Positions 22,261-33,896 are shown, counted from the stretch's first letter. The stretch is 64,000 nt of DNA from Hippasteria phrygiana (GCA_037893225.1 JAZGUH010000198.1:310001-374000); one strand, 5' to 3'. Translations and numbers: made by a program. Notes: generated by a model from the sequence alone, not told the origin.

Positions 22261-23940
22261 AATTGTATATTTTCTATAAATCTTAAAATTATCAGTGACA
22301 TTCTCTCGTGAAATTTCGGGAATACGATTTTTCAGTATTCTTACGTATACATGTAAAACCTTTTTCAAGCAAATCACTAAATATACTGGCAACTTTCCGA
22401 ACGTAATTTACGAAAGGACAGTCTTTGTTTTTAGTTGATACTGAAAATGTTCCGTCGATTCAGATTTGTGAATCAATTGTGAGTACAAATCAATTAGGTG
22501 GATGGGCTAGTTTGTTATTTTGAGCATTTATAGAGGAAACAATACAAATTAGGTTCATGTCGGCCCTAACGTTCTAAGTCTTGTTTAGTTGGAAAAAGTC
22601 GTATGTTTCCCAACATGCCCAAAGGAAACTGAGTATGATACGGATCTATGCTGGCAGATTCACAGGCATTAATGACATAGCTAAAATCCTATTAAAATTG
22701 GAGGATTGGGACTGCTATAGGGTTTTAACAAAAAAACTGTTGGCTAGTTTTTATAGCTGTGCATGGAAGAATCGTATATGATTTATTAGCAAAATGGAAA
22801 AATGTCTGACAGTGTTTAAAAACCGAGAATACCTTTGTAGTGTAGCTTACCAGCACCATTTTGATTCCAATTAAGCAATGGTCAAACCACACTAGCTTTG
22901 ACAACATGAAAGAGTTAGCTGGGGTACGTGCCGGTATCTTGTAATTTGATTTCTCAAAGGAAAGTAGCCCTACTGCAAATTTAACTGCAAAATAATACAG
23001 TTAACTATTAAGATATTTCCCCCCAAATAAAGCCTGCACCATATGGTTTGTACATTAACGAAGTCGTTGTCATGGCTACGTGCGTACCATTGAGTCACAG
23101 GGCCTGGCCAAAAGTTCAGACACCAAATCATTCCAGCGTAACGACGGTCCTCTAGATTTCGCTGGAATGTCTAAGTACACGGACATTTTACGTTCCGGTT
23201 ATAGCTCAAGTGTTTGGCGTGTAGTGACCGCATTAAATATTAGAACTGTGTGTGATTGGGTAAGGTTCGTGGCTAGGTCAGCGTTGCTAAGAGATGAAAG
23301 AAGAATTGCCCTAACTTTTTGTAACAGCCTTTTGTAAAGTGCTTTTAAAATGTTTCCTTCAAGACCATGTGGACAACAACAAACCGTGTTCCGTTGTTTT
23401 CAATTTCTATTGGTATATTAATCTTAAAATTACTCATAATGTTTTGTAATTTGTCCCCACACTGCAGTTATATGCTTCATCTGAGTGCAATGGGTGGCAG
23501 GCTGTGACATGTTTGAACTGCTTGTCTACTTCATACGGCGTTTGCGGGATGCTTTTGCATCTCTTGTTTTTCTCCGTAAGTACATACAGAGTTGACTTTT
23601 CGATCACATCTGTATTCCTGTTAAGAGGATGAAAATAACTTTTAAAAAGTGTAAAAGGCACACGGTTTTTGGAATGAGTAAAGTGATTAAGTGTTCTTTT
23701 TCCAGTCGTGTGTTGAATAAAGATGCTTGACCATGCTCTAACAAAAAATTCATTTTGCCCTAAAAATGTTCAATTGGTACCGGTATATTTTGTTTTATCG
23801 ACAAAAAACCTTTTACCGATTTTTGGCTTTTGTCAGCCTCTGAGAAGGGCTTGGTTTTGGAATAGTTTAGAGAATTAGTGCACCATCGGTCAGGCATAAT
23901 AATTATCTGATACATTTTTTTCCTGTTATTTTGTTTATCA
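22261..23940. other. Core of the 5 kb element; no recognised gene
   Basis: A plus-strand frame at 23,080-23,337 (85 codons, with SVWRVVTALNIRTVCDWVRF) has mixed codon use and resembles nothing I know. It contains an inverted CATTCCAGC/GCTGGAATG pair. A pyrimidine-rich tract TTTTTTTCCTGTTATTTTG precedes the AG at 23,940-23,941 and could be a 3-prime splice site. Confidence 0.35.
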
Positions 23941-23941
23941 G

Positions 23942-24057
23942 AATCGCGTCATGATGAGGGACGTGCCATGTTTACAACCTTGCCGATGAGTGGACCTGCA
24001 CTTCTAAATCCGGATGTATTGGAATTTCTTATTAAACGGTCTGTGAAAAGAACCTAA
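23942..24057 (+). CDS. Candidate terminal exon with a short unknown ORF
   Basis: Downstream of a strong polypyrimidine tract and AG (23,940-23,941) lies an ATG at 23,968 opening 29 codons to a TAA at 24,055-24,057. The peptide begins MFTTLPMSGPALLNPDVLEF and is protein-like in composition, but matches no family I recognise. Together with the donor-like GTAGGA at about 22,255 it could form a two-exon transcript. It may equally be chance, or a remnant truncated by the palindrome inserted at 24,087. Confidence 0.25.
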
Positions 24058-24086
24058 CTCTTAAAACACATTGAACAATCTCTTAA

Positions 24087-24393
24087 TGTAAAGAGTGAAA
24101 AACTCACTCTACAAAAGAGTGAGTAGATCCCTTCTCAAACCACTCCAAAAGAGTGAATTTATCTCTTGTAAAAACCACTCGAAAAGAGTGAAAACCACTC
24201 GAAAAGAGTAAAATTTCCACTTTTTCGAGGAGCCATATAAGGGACAACTCTAAAAAGAGTTGTTCCTTATATGGCTCCACGAAAGAGTTGAAATTTCACT
24301 CTTTTCGAGTGGTTTTTATAAGAGATTCACGCTTTTGGAGTGGTTTGAGAAGGGATTCACTCTTTTGGAGAGTGAGTTTTTCACTCTTTTACA
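24087..24393. mobile_element. Near-perfect 307 bp palindromic MITE flanked by TTAA
   Basis: TGTAAAGAGTGAAAAACTC and its complement open two arms of about 150 bp that pair almost throughout and meet at AACTCTAAAAAGAGTT. The arms are made of AAAAGAGTG/CACTCTTTT words. TTAA sits at both edges (24,083-24,086 and 24,394-24,397), the target duplication used by piggyBac and Kolobok elements (family knowledge). Confidence 0.75.
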
Positions 24394-26178
24394 TTAAATT
24401 TATGAAAGTTACGAGACGCCATTTTGTGGTTTCCCATTTAAAAATGCGTCTGATTTACCTTTAATTTTCGCAATTTACTGAAAACCGATGTATACCTTCA
24501 CGAAAAGAAATTACATGTACAAGTTTCATAAACCCTGTAGCAACATAAAACGATCATGTAAAAACGTTTTATATAGAATGTCAGTGGCAGAGGACGGCTT
24601 CAAAATAATGTGTACCTTATTTACGTTGTCATTTTTTTGTTTGTTAGATTTAAAACTCACCTCCCTATATAGCCTGTCGACGTTCAAACTGACACTACTG
24701 TATAATTTTGCTTCAATGTATTTTTTTACCATTGTGTATGTCACTTGAATTAATTTGATTTGAAAGAACGAAATGGTTTAACTTTTTTCAACTTGTCGAC
24801 TTTTTATCTTTTTATCAAAAAGGTATATATTATAAGGATAATGGTGTGATGGGGGACTTTCATAGATGTTAAAAACCGGTAAGGGGCCCGTCGCAATTGC
24901 CTTTGGCCAGACCCGTAACATATTTTGTCAACACTATACACACACCATCACACTATTATTCGTTCAGTTAAAGACAAGTTCATATTATTGCAAGAAAGCC
25001 AAAGTAAACGCAAATTTGTTATGTCACGGAAATTATTCCCGCATGCGCTACGAAAAGGGAGAAAATAACTCCGGTGAATTTTGAAGCGAATATTTCCGAT
25101 ATCTAATTCGTTTGTTTTTGCTCTTGCAGCCTAGGGTATGACCTGCATGGCCTTTAGGTCAGGTCATATTACGAACTTACTTCTTTTCTTGAATGCAATA
25201 TACATTTGCAAACATCAACATTAAAACTCCCAAATTATTATGAAATATGTTTCTTGATTGTAAGTGAATAATAGTCTCAAGCATCCTGAGAAATCATGAC
25301 ATCTTGCGTGCTGTCATTTTCAAGAAAAGTTGACTTGTTTGTATCATTTCCAACATTCTTTGTAATAAAATTAGAATGACATTAATTCCGTTTACATGTA
25401 CATGTATTTGATTTGTTATCGTTTGCAGAAATTAACTTCAAATATCCCTATTATGTTACAGGAACGTGTCCACAGAGTTGCATAGTGTGCCATAAAGTTG
25501 CAGTGATGTGCCAATTATTAAATTGCAGTGACGTGCCCAATAAAATTGCAATTGCGTCCCATAAAGTTGCTATTACGTTCCAACAAAGTTGCAGTGACGT
25601 GCCCAAAAAGTTGCAGTGACGTGCCAATTAGGTTGCAGTGACGTCCCCAATAAAGTTGCAATTACGTCCCCAATAAAGTTGCAATTACGTCCCATAAAGT
25701 TGCTGTGACGTGCCCAAAACGTTGCAGTGACGTGCCAATTAGGTTGCAGTGACGTTCCCAATAAAGTTGCAATTACGTCCCATAAAGTTGCTTTTAGGTT
25801 CCAACAAAGTTGCAGAGATGTGCCCACAAGGTTGCAATAACGTTTGTAAATGGTTGTAGAAACGTCCCTTATAATAAGGTTGCTGTAACGTGATAATCAA
25901 GTTGTAATCACGTCTCCATAAGGTTGTAGAAACGTGCATATACGTTGCTGTTAGGTGCCGATTAGGTCGTATTAACGTGCCGTCAAGGTTGTAATCAAGT
26001 ACCGGTAAACGTTTCTTTTACGTTGCAGCAACGTCCTCCTAACGTTGCGTGATAACGTTGTGGCAACGCGTATGGGAGTCGACATTTTTCCGTTGCGGCA
26101 ACGTCAATTTCCTAACGTTGCCGCAACGAAAACGTGACCATGTGGCAACGTTGTCACAACGTAAAATTGTTAGCTGGG

Positions 26179-26213
26179 AGGATGCTTGACCAAAGTCAGG
26201 AGAGGCATCAGAT
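26179..26213 (+). CDS. Probable distal part of the interrupted exon, ending at a GTAAGT donor
   Basis: Immediately right of the transposon, the 35 bp to 26,213 stay open in the frame of the 20,800-21,135 exon if the element is removed with its CCCAG/CTGGG ends, giving RMLDQSQERHQ. The consensus donor GTAAGT follows at 26,214-26,219. Other join registers would give a stop after three codons (EDA), so the exact register is unsettled. Confidence 0.35.
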
Positions 26214-26447
26214 GTAAGTTGCTGATGCAAGAGCAACAAAGAGGCTGGCACGATTCTGTTGCCACTTTTTCTACCATGATAAATGATAAATGCAACAACT
26301 TTTTACCATTTTGGTGCATTATGTTGCATTAAGGAAGTTTTTTTTTTTAGGGTTAACCCTCCTGTGCACCTGGCCAAAATCGACCCAGTTGTTGTACAGA
26401 TCAAAACCTATCAAATGATAGATTGAAACACACACAAACTGTGAGAG

Positions 26448-26559
26448 TTGGTGTTTAGAGTTTTTGATAGGCTGTGATAGTTATAAGTATAGGTTAATTA
26501 ACCCTCCTATACTTATATTAATAACTATCACAGCCAGTATTAAAAACTCTAAACACCAA
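26448..26559. repeat. 112 bp palindrome centred on TTAATTAA
   Basis: TTGGTGTTTAGAGTTTTTGA and its complement open arms of about 50 bp that meet around GGTTAATTAACC. Small differences occur at GATAGG/CCAGTATT. It sits between the exon-bearing region and the MITE at 26,572. This is probably another fold-back element; no target duplication was resolved. Confidence 0.65.
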
Positions 26560-26571
26560 TTCTGGAGTAAT

Positions 26572-27090
26572 TGCAGAATACCCCGCCACCCGGAAGAACC
26601 CCCTAAAAAACGCGGATACGCGGATACGGGGTGGGATGGAGTCTGACAAGACGAAGGGGGCAATTTCTAAGTTCAATGTATGTCCGCGGCCCGGAGGTGT
26701 ATACGCGGATAACCTCTGCGCAATTGCAATGCGAATGGGAAGCTCTGACAAAAGGTCTAAGTCCAATCCACCTACCGGGAGGTGGATACGCGGATACGGT
26801 GATACGGGGTGGGATGTAGTGTGGCGGGGCGATAGAGGGCGCCATTTTCCCGTAAAAGAATAAATCCTCCGAGGGGGCTGGAATCTGACTAGCGTGCGTA
26901 ATTGGAATGGGAAGCTCTGACAAAAGGTCCAAGTCCAATCCACCTACCGGGAGGTGGATACGCGGATACGGTGATACGGGGTGGGATGTAGTGTGGCGGG
27001 GCGATAGAGGGCGCCATTTTCCCTTTTAAAAAGAAATCCTCCGCGTATCCGGATAAGAGGTGGAGTATACGAGTGGCGGGGTATTCTGCA
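26572..27090. mobile_element. Second copy of the TGCAGAATACCCCGCCAC MITE
   Basis: It has the same ends and internal blocks as 14,003-14,846, with one block fewer and without the CACTA hairpin. It therefore gives the empty site for that hairpin. It forms the left border of copy B. AATT occurs on both outer sides of the TGCAG/CTGCA termini. Confidence 0.75.
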
Positions 27091-28344
27091 ATTGTGCCTT
27101 ATTTTTTTCTCTCCGTTTTCCAACATCTATGCAGATAACAATTTAAACAGGTCAGTGTTACAGTATTTGCTAGCACGCTATAAAATACTAATCCCCAAAT
27201 CCATTTATTTTTGAAAATTACAGCAAAAGCAAATGATGTATACTACATTTAGACCCGAAGTTTCCCAAAATATATTTAAAATTGTGGAAATAGAAGTTTA
27301 TTCATAGCAAGACAGTCATACATTGAACACTTTGCATCATTCTATTTAGCCTTATCATTAAACAGGTACAAACAAATTTCCCCATTTTGATTCTTTTCCG
27401 ACAGACTGACCCTCCTTCAAGGCCCCAAAATATCAGAACCATAAAGATAATGGTTAGAAAATGCACCTATATGCCTCATTAATCCTTATTTTCAATGTAT
27501 GTTTGGCCATTTTGGTTTCTTATGTTAATATGAATTTTCATATTCATGGCAAAAACTATGGTGTCATATTCTGGACACTGAGAAACCTCAATGTTACAGT
27601 TAATTCAGCATATTAGTTACTACATTTTAGATGCCGTAAATTTTCTTTTCTGGTGATTTGTTCTGTAAGTAAATGGCAGCGACCTAAGGAGTAAGCCTTT
27701 CTCAAAAACTTTTTCCAAAGAGCAAATTTTAGGTTCACTATTTGAACATAAAACCCCTCAACTGAACAACGTCATATCTTCGTAAGATATCACAGCAACA
27801 GCGCCCTCAGTTTCCGGGAAAGCTTGAAAAGAATTTAAATGTTTAAAAAAGTACCTCTTTTCATTAAAATTAACCAAAAAGGGATGTCAAATAGACTGCC
27901 AAATTGGATAGTCAAATACATTTCAGACTATAGTAAAAAGTTGCTCAAAATGTGTTCCTCAGAAAAATTCATTGCAAATTGCCAGTAAACTTAATGGCAG
28001 ATTGATTGATCCATCACCCGGGTGATTTTTGTTTTCATTCCACTCGAAATGCGGTGGAAATTATAGTGACCCCCGTGCCCCACTGAATAATGTTAGTGCC
28101 ACACTGAATAATGTTAGTGCCTCATGTGCCTTAAAAATGTTAGTGCCCCCTCAGGTCATTTTTCAGTGGGGGCACTGGGGGAACTAACATTTTTTGTTTA
28201 AGGGCACACTAGCAGCATGAAGGAAATTATTTTAATGTTCCGTCGATTGTGTACTTACGGGCCCCGTTCCTATCAGAGAACAAAATCCACTTTGAAGTTA
28301 TTGGACTTACCAAACTAGCTTGCGACATTAAACACTAACAGGTA

Positions 28345-28505
28345 TGTTGAAGATAGAGGGCAGGGTTTTGATTTGTTTTGGGACGGAAATGTTGGGGTTA
28401 AAAAAGAAAAAGAAAAAAAAGGCACTCTGAAAATATTGGGGGGGGGGGGGGGGGTGTAAATACTCCCTTACCACCCCCCCCCCCCCCCCCCCCCGGCTAC
28501 GCCTA
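28345..28505. repeat. Poly-G/poly-C dispersed repeat (GGCTACGCC family)
   Basis: A 17 bp G run (28,438-28,454) and a 21 bp C run (28,474-28,494) flank TGTAAATACTCCCTTACCA and end GGCTACGCCTATG. It is the inverted relative of 8,885-9,065. Copy C lacks this block: its sequence jumps from AACAGGTATGT straight to CAGTTGGTAG, consistent with a deletion in C. Confidence 0.7.
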
Positions 28506-28585
28506 TGTTCTGGGTTTATGACTTCTGACTATAGCGCGCACCCGAACAAATCTGATGCTGACAATTTGGGAGACCGCCAACATAG

Positions 28586-28657
28586 GGCAAGATAGTTCAG
28601 TTGGTAGATCGCCGGTACGGTTTTCCGGGGGTCGCAGGTTCGAGTCCGCCCATGCCA
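28586..28657 (+). ncRNA. tRNA-like SINE head
   Basis: GGCAAGATAGTTCAGTTGGT (A-box region) and GGTTCGAGTCC (B box) end in CATGCC, followed by AGTTTCTTCGTTCACTTTG. It is the same family as 18,288-18,361 and 48,014-48,074. The anticodon arm is aberrant, so a functional tRNA is unlikely. Confidence 0.7.
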
Positions 28658-28898
28658 GTTTCTTCGTTCACTTTGAAAATGTATAACAATTAAATAATCA
28701 ACAATTAAAGGAACGCTTTTAGTTTCCTTGGATTCAGTGTTTGAGTTGCTGTTCACTGTTCATATAGTGTACGCTTAGCCTAGTGATTATGAATAATACC
28801 ACACATCCATGAAAGTTGTAGTTGAGGGCGCTGTAACCAGTCGAAATTACGCGCGCGCGATGTCTTGACGCGCACGTTGACGCAACTTTCATGTATAC

Positions 28899-29110
28899 AG
28901 GAATTCGCCGACGCCATTTTTACAGTGGTACCGCGCTCGCGTGCAGGTTGCGCGCGTTCTTTAATTTTAGTCGCGCGCGCATTTTGGCAAGTTGTAAACA
29001 CCTTGTTGGTCGAAGCTGGGTCGAAGCTGCGTCGAGCGCGTGCCTCTAACACGCACGCGAGCGCCTCGCCACCGCAGTAAATGCTTCTAATTTTGGTCGC
29101 CGGATTAGTC
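28899..29110. mobile_element. CpG-rich 212 bp insertion with TATAC target duplication
   Basis: Copy C reads CATGTATACTAGCTTATATT without interruption. In B the TATAC is duplicated (28,894-28,898 and 29,111-29,115) around a 212 bp insert rich in CGCGCG. The ends (AGGAATTCGCCGACG and CGCCGGATTAGTC) are only weakly inverted. A 5 bp duplication is compatible with several transposon or retroelement classes; the class is unknown. Confidence 0.7.
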
Positions 29111-29994
29111 TATACTAGCTTATATTAGTAAATCCCACGTGACCGTGTTTCAGCCAACCACGATAAAGAACCAGCAAGAGGTGTGTTATAAAAATTAATA
29201 TATAGGCCTAGATTGGGGTCCTGCAAAACGATTTTTGTCACGATATTGGGATATCGTCAAGGGAGTTTCTAGATAATCGAAATCTAATCTTAGAATTGCA
29301 CAAAACTGTGTTTTTGGTATAAGTCAGCGAATTGTGAGATGGAGAAAATAAATGACGCTTGATCGAAATTTCCAAATTATCAGAAAGTACTTACAACATT
29401 GGGAGTATAAAAAACCGAAAGCCAAATCAAAAACGGCGCCACCACGGTCGGATAGAGGACCAACCCCATTTTTCCACCACAAAGGCAACGTGTTTCTTTA
29501 AGGATATACTGTTCGTTCTCTTCAACAAATCTGATTTGTTACAAATTGTATGCTTCTATTTTCAATTAATAAACAACTGGTTTTTGTTTGTTGGGGTGTT
29601 GGGGTGTTTTTTCTTTAGTCGGCATGCCATCCTCTGCAACCTTTGTTCGTAGTTTCTTTCACACTGGCTCTAACGCACAGAAAAGGCTCCGTCCTCACTT
29701 ACGTTCGTGAACTGAATTACTCTTATGCTACATAATTCGACATCGCTTTGAAAAGAAATAATTTTCGATAACTAAACGTGGGCGATTTTTTTCTCTTCAT
29801 TTTTTTCGTTTGATGTCTCATTCAAAAATGAATAACTTTCGGAAAAAACATCCAAACCCTTCGTGTCCTAATATTTTTTAATTGTGCAAAATCCCCGCGA
29901 ACAACATGAACAATTGCGCCGTTTCTCAATATTAATCAAATGCTTTCGATTCTAAATTTGTTTTATTTGACTGCTAGCTTTGACGAGAATCGAT

Positions 29995-30060
29995 TCAACC
30001 AGTGGCGGAGCCACGGGGGGGGGGGGGGGGGGGAATTCCCCCCCCCCCCAACACTTTATC
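29995..30060. repeat. Poly-G/poly-C repeat next to CAGTGGCGGAGCCACG
   Basis: A 19 bp G run (30,015-30,033), GAATT and a 12 bp C run (30,038-30,049) follow CAGTGGCGGAGCCAC. The equivalents are 18,700-18,810 and 49,200-49,265. Confidence 0.7.
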
Positions 30061-30252
30061 TACAAATAGAATAATTATGTTTATTGTCTTCTCTGATAAG
30101 ATTCATAACAAGCTGAAGATAAAGAGTGAATCATCAGTTCCGCAGACACATTTTCGGCCAATGAAAGCATTATAAACATTGACAAAACACGCCACATATG
30201 CATTTATACAGCCGTAGATAGTGTGCAGCCAACATCTTTGTAAAATTGTTAT

Positions 30253-30330
30253 ACAGGGTGGTCCAAAAAACAACGTAACGGCATACTTCCGTTCACAAGT
30301 TATGGAGGCAGACACCAGACTGAGTTTGCA
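30253..30330. mobile_element. Mariner-like terminus (solo end)
   Basis: TATACAGGGTGGTCCAAAAA followed by AACGTAACGGCATACTTCC resembles a Tc1/mariner-type terminal repeat at a TA site. The same end lies at 49,461-49,540 in C and in diverged, complete form at 17,766-18,510 in A. No matching opposite end or transposase was found nearby. Confidence 0.4.
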
Positions 30331-30605
30331 AGCGTGTTTATTTACTTAAACCACATAGGGTAACTCATCATTAAGCTGGGTGCTGATCATAAGAGAACCT
30401 CCTTACACAAGGCCTACATTAACAAAAACAAACCAAATATCAACTTTTTAACATTAAAACCTCCAATACAAACCCAGGATACAAACTAATCGAATAACTA
30501 AGGCTTAGGCCCTTTATACAAGCAAAAAACAAAACAAAACAAAGCAAAAGTTATGACTAACTACGTTTACGTTGCTCTTTCGTATTTTTATTAACATAAG
30601 ACAAT

Positions 30606-31949
30606 GGGGTCGTATGAATAAAAACTAGCATTTGCTTTCACTGCCAATTGTTAAGCATTTACTAGCATCTGTATATGAATAAAAATGAAGCAAATGATTT
30701 TACTAGAAAGCATTTGCTAAAAACCAAAAGTATTTACTTTGCTTTCTAGCATTTGCTAGAATACTAGCATTTGCTTCATTTGGTATGAATAAAAAGGAGT
30801 ATATGTTTCAGATTTGGAGTATTTACTAGTAATTTGTCAAGGTTAGGTTGGGGCTACCTTGATAAAACAAGAGAAGCAATACTATAGTATGCCAAATATG
30901 AGCTTTTAAGATGTGGATAGACAGGAAAAGGTATTTGCATGGAAGAGGAAACAATAAGCACCCAGAATCAAAATACAAGCACTGTGTACCAGGTTTGGGG
31001 GAAGAATTGAGACATAGACGGCCGTCCATTTCTTGGAACATTCTGGGGATGGAAAGGGTCAGCACTGACTGCAAAGCAGCAACTAGAGGTTCCGATTTAA
31101 TTCAAACATTCCCGTCAGCGTACGAGCCGATGTGAGTATGAGTATGTAAATACCGACAATCGTTGACTAGGGACAAAAGGGGTACGGCATAGACAAAGTG
31201 TCCACGATTGACCGAACGTCCACGATTCAAATTCGTGTACAAAACATATGGTTACGAGGCCTTCCAAAAAATGTACACACAAAAAGGGACAATAGGGAGT
31301 CCGCGATTGCCGGTATTTAGACATTGTGTTTGTGCTCTTGTATTGTACTACGTTCTAGGAGAAGAGGAGAAAGAAAATACAAAAGAATCTTTCTTGTCCT
31401 CGAGAGTCGGTCTTTTGTTAAAAAATAGTGCTTAGTCTATGGGGTTAAAGGAAGAATAGGAAATACAAAGCATTGTCCTCACGAGTATAGGAAAGTACAC
31501 ATCGATGGGTGTGCGTTTGTATAGCTATTCAGACCGTGCACCTTCAACAAAGAGGACAATGGGGTCCGCGATTGTGTCAAGGTCCACGATTGAAAATCGT
31601 GTACAAAACCATTGGGAGGCCTTTCGAAAAAGTAAAGAGTATAAACAAAAGAGGGACAATAGGAGGTCCGCGATTGCCGGTGTTTACACACTTGTGTCTG
31701 TGTGGCTGTACTGTACGTAAATACACAATGGAGACTTTATTATTGTCATGAACCATTCGGCTGTGCAATCAAACGCAAGTATGAAACATTTACTACCATT
31801 TCAGTTAGTACATGCTGAACAGTAAAACTTAACTTTTATTCATACGACTTCAAGCATTTGCTTTTCCTTAATGCTTTTACTCCAAAGTTAATGCTTTTCC
31901 TTTTTGCTTGTACTTCCTAGCATTTGCTAGTTTTTATTCATACGGCCCA
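30606..31949. mobile_element. GGGCCGTATGAATAAAAAC-ended element (copy in B), with nested repeats
   Basis: The ends GGGGTCGTATGAATAAAAAC and TTTTTATTCATACGGCCC bracket AGCAAATGCTAG-rich arms. AGAC flanks the AATGGG/CCCATT ends on both sides (30,598-30,601 area and 31,953 area), a possible 4 bp duplication. It is longer than the C copy because of nested CCGGCAATCG repeats at 31,143-31,322 and about 31,500-31,695. Confidence 0.6.
31143..31322. repeat. 180 bp inverted-repeat element, TAAATACCGGCAATCG ends
   Basis: TAAATACCGACAATCG and CGATTGCCGGTATTTA are inverted. Inside are ATTCGTGTACAAAACA and GGCCTTCCAAAAAA words that recur at 31,555-31,695, 32,749-32,930 and partly 50,065-50,130. This is a small family of miniature elements. 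Confidence 0.6.
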
Positions 31950-32748
31950 TTAGACATGACTAGGAAAAGGGCACCCAAAACTGCAAACTTTCTACATTAT
32001 CTTAGCTTTGAGTAGGTTCCGTGTTTTGGCTGGATTTTCATCATGTGCTCATGAGTTTGATTGGACTAGGCCTATGCTAATAGTAATCTTCAACTCCTTC
32101 TTGGCGGATTCCTTTTTCCCACAAGGATTTCCTTGTATTACAAAAATAGTGCACTCATGCATAAACTCAATGGAATTTTAACAATGAAAAACCACTAGCT
32201 TTTTGTTTTACTTTTAATAAAAACAAATATATCATGTTTGTATTTTTGTAACGCATGGTATGTTCATGCAACACGTTTAGCTACGGGTTTGAGTTTGTTT
32301 TCCGGAAAGGCGAATAGGCTACATAGACATTTCCAATGTACTCGCGTCATAAAGATAAATGTAATACCGTTAACTACAAACATTTAGGCCTATATAAAGA
32401 TATGCATTACTTATCAAGCACTCCCTAAAATATAGAAGAAAAGACCAAACGTCTGTACTGCAAGACGGTTTATGGGACAATTAAGTGTACATCTTTCTTC
32501 TAAGGAGTCCATCTTCTGAGCTAATCCTCGTTGGGCACCTTCAGAAAAGGGTAGAGAGACCGGTAGTCCTCTTTAACAACGACCGGGGCTTCTGTAATTA
32601 GGACGAAGAAAATGGAAAATCCGTGTCAATCATCATACTATTCAAGACCCGGATGGATACAACTGTAAATACCACGCATGTACAGTATGGGCTCGGCTCG
32701 TCCTTGTTTGGGTTGGGTTGGAAAAAAATGCGCGTGTGCGAGTTTGTA

Positions 32749-32930
32749 TATGCCGGCAATCGTGGACCTAGGACAAAAGAATTCGGGCGTAGACAAAGGG
32801 GTCCACGTTTGACCTAACGTCCACGATTGAAAATCGTGTACAAAACCAATGGGAGGCCTTCCGAAAAAGTTAGAGTATAAACAAAAGAGGAACAATGGGA
32901 GGTCCACGATTGCACCCGTTTACATGACTG
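32749..32930. repeat. CCGGCAATCG miniature element (present in B, absent in C)
   Basis: TATGCCGGCAATCGTGGAC and GGTCCACGATTGCACCCG are imperfect inverted ends. Copy C lacks the block and reads GCGCGTGTGTGAGTGTGTGC instead (51,163 onward). The insertion lies in a GT-rich microsatellite. Confidence 0.55.
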
Positions 32931-33379
32931 CATGGGTGCGTGTGTGCGTGTGCACGTAGCCTACGTCAACGTTGGGAATTTTCGGTTGTACAGATGACAA
33001 GACGTGGATCGAAATAGATGATATCCCCTCCGAGTTTGAGACAAGTTTCCTGTAACAAATTTTACGGGTAGCCTTATATTACTCATTTGTAAAACGGCGA
33101 AAGTCGTTGTCTATTTTTTAAGGTCATTGTATTATTCACATCGCTACAGGGCAAAGTCCGCGAGTTAACAGTGTTTAGCACCGAGACATAGGCCTATATT
33201 GATATTATAAATAGGTAAATTTGCATATTTAAACTTCTTATAAAATTGTGATTTTTCCAGTGCTATTTTGTGTGTGATGTGAATGTGTACCTCTTCGTTA
33301 TTTATTTAACAATGTAATATTTTGGTCATGTATTTTCTGCGTATATTAATGTAATTTCAGTGTATTGCTTGTTTTTTTT

Positions 33380-33896
33380 ATCATTTTATTGTCACATACA
33401 TGCAATTTGGCCGTAAGGCCACGCGATGTATGATGTCTGAAATAAATCCAAGAGACATTTACATAAAAAGTGACTAAACGTGAATGTAAAATCGCAAGAC
33501 TTGCGGGCTCCATGGCCGGTGTCGTGCCAAAAGGCCTGCGAAATAGTGTCCGCTGGGCATGCGCAGTAGATGCCGGACACTATTTAGCATGTAATACATG
33601 CCAAATAGTGTCCGCTGCGAAATGGTGTCCGAGCGCGCAGTATAGTAATGCATCTCGCAGAAATTGAATACTGAGACACATGAGTATTTGTTAGGGCGCC
33701 CTTGCCAAAAATGCTGTCCGTTCTTGCCAAAAACACCTTTTCTGCAAAATAATGTCGATTCACAGGATCTCCTTTTCTCTGCCAACGCGGCCGGACAGCG
33801 TTTGGCAGGAACGGACAGCATTTCTGCTTCTGCATGTAGGCCTACACAACGCCATGTTGGACTATCTCGGTACAATGTCAAATGTGGCAAGCCGGC
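33380..33896 (-). mobile_element. LINE 3-prime untranslated region and tail (B)
   Basis: On the minus strand this follows the reverse-transcriptase tail and ends in ATGTGACAATAAAATGATAAAAAAAAC. It contains inverted GGACACTATTT/AAATAGTGTCC words and a single unit of the motif that is amplified about 43 times in copy C (here at 33,700-33,745). Confidence 0.55.

Larger units (their letters stand above)
21131..26178. mobile_element. 5 kb transposon with CCCAGCTAACA ends and AACGTTGT-repeat arms
   Basis: CCCAGCTAACACATAACGTT at the left is mirrored by a right end finishing ACGTAAAATTGTTAGCTGGG at 26,178. Left arm (to about 22,000): diverged units of CACGTTGT and AACGTTGTA with 30-60 bp spacing. 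Right arm (25,440-26,165): roughly 30 bp units of AAGTTGCAGTGACGTGCCCA. The unique core holds a fold-back palindrome (24,087-24,393) and two possible exons, listed separately. No target duplication could be identified (left flank AAGGCAG, right flank AGGATGC). A hAT-like or other superfamily assignment would be guesswork. Confidence 0.65.

Noticed and set aside
23080..23337. 85-codon open frame in the core of the 5 kb element
   Set aside because: No recognised motif, mixed codon use and an internal inverted repeat; too weak to call as a gene.
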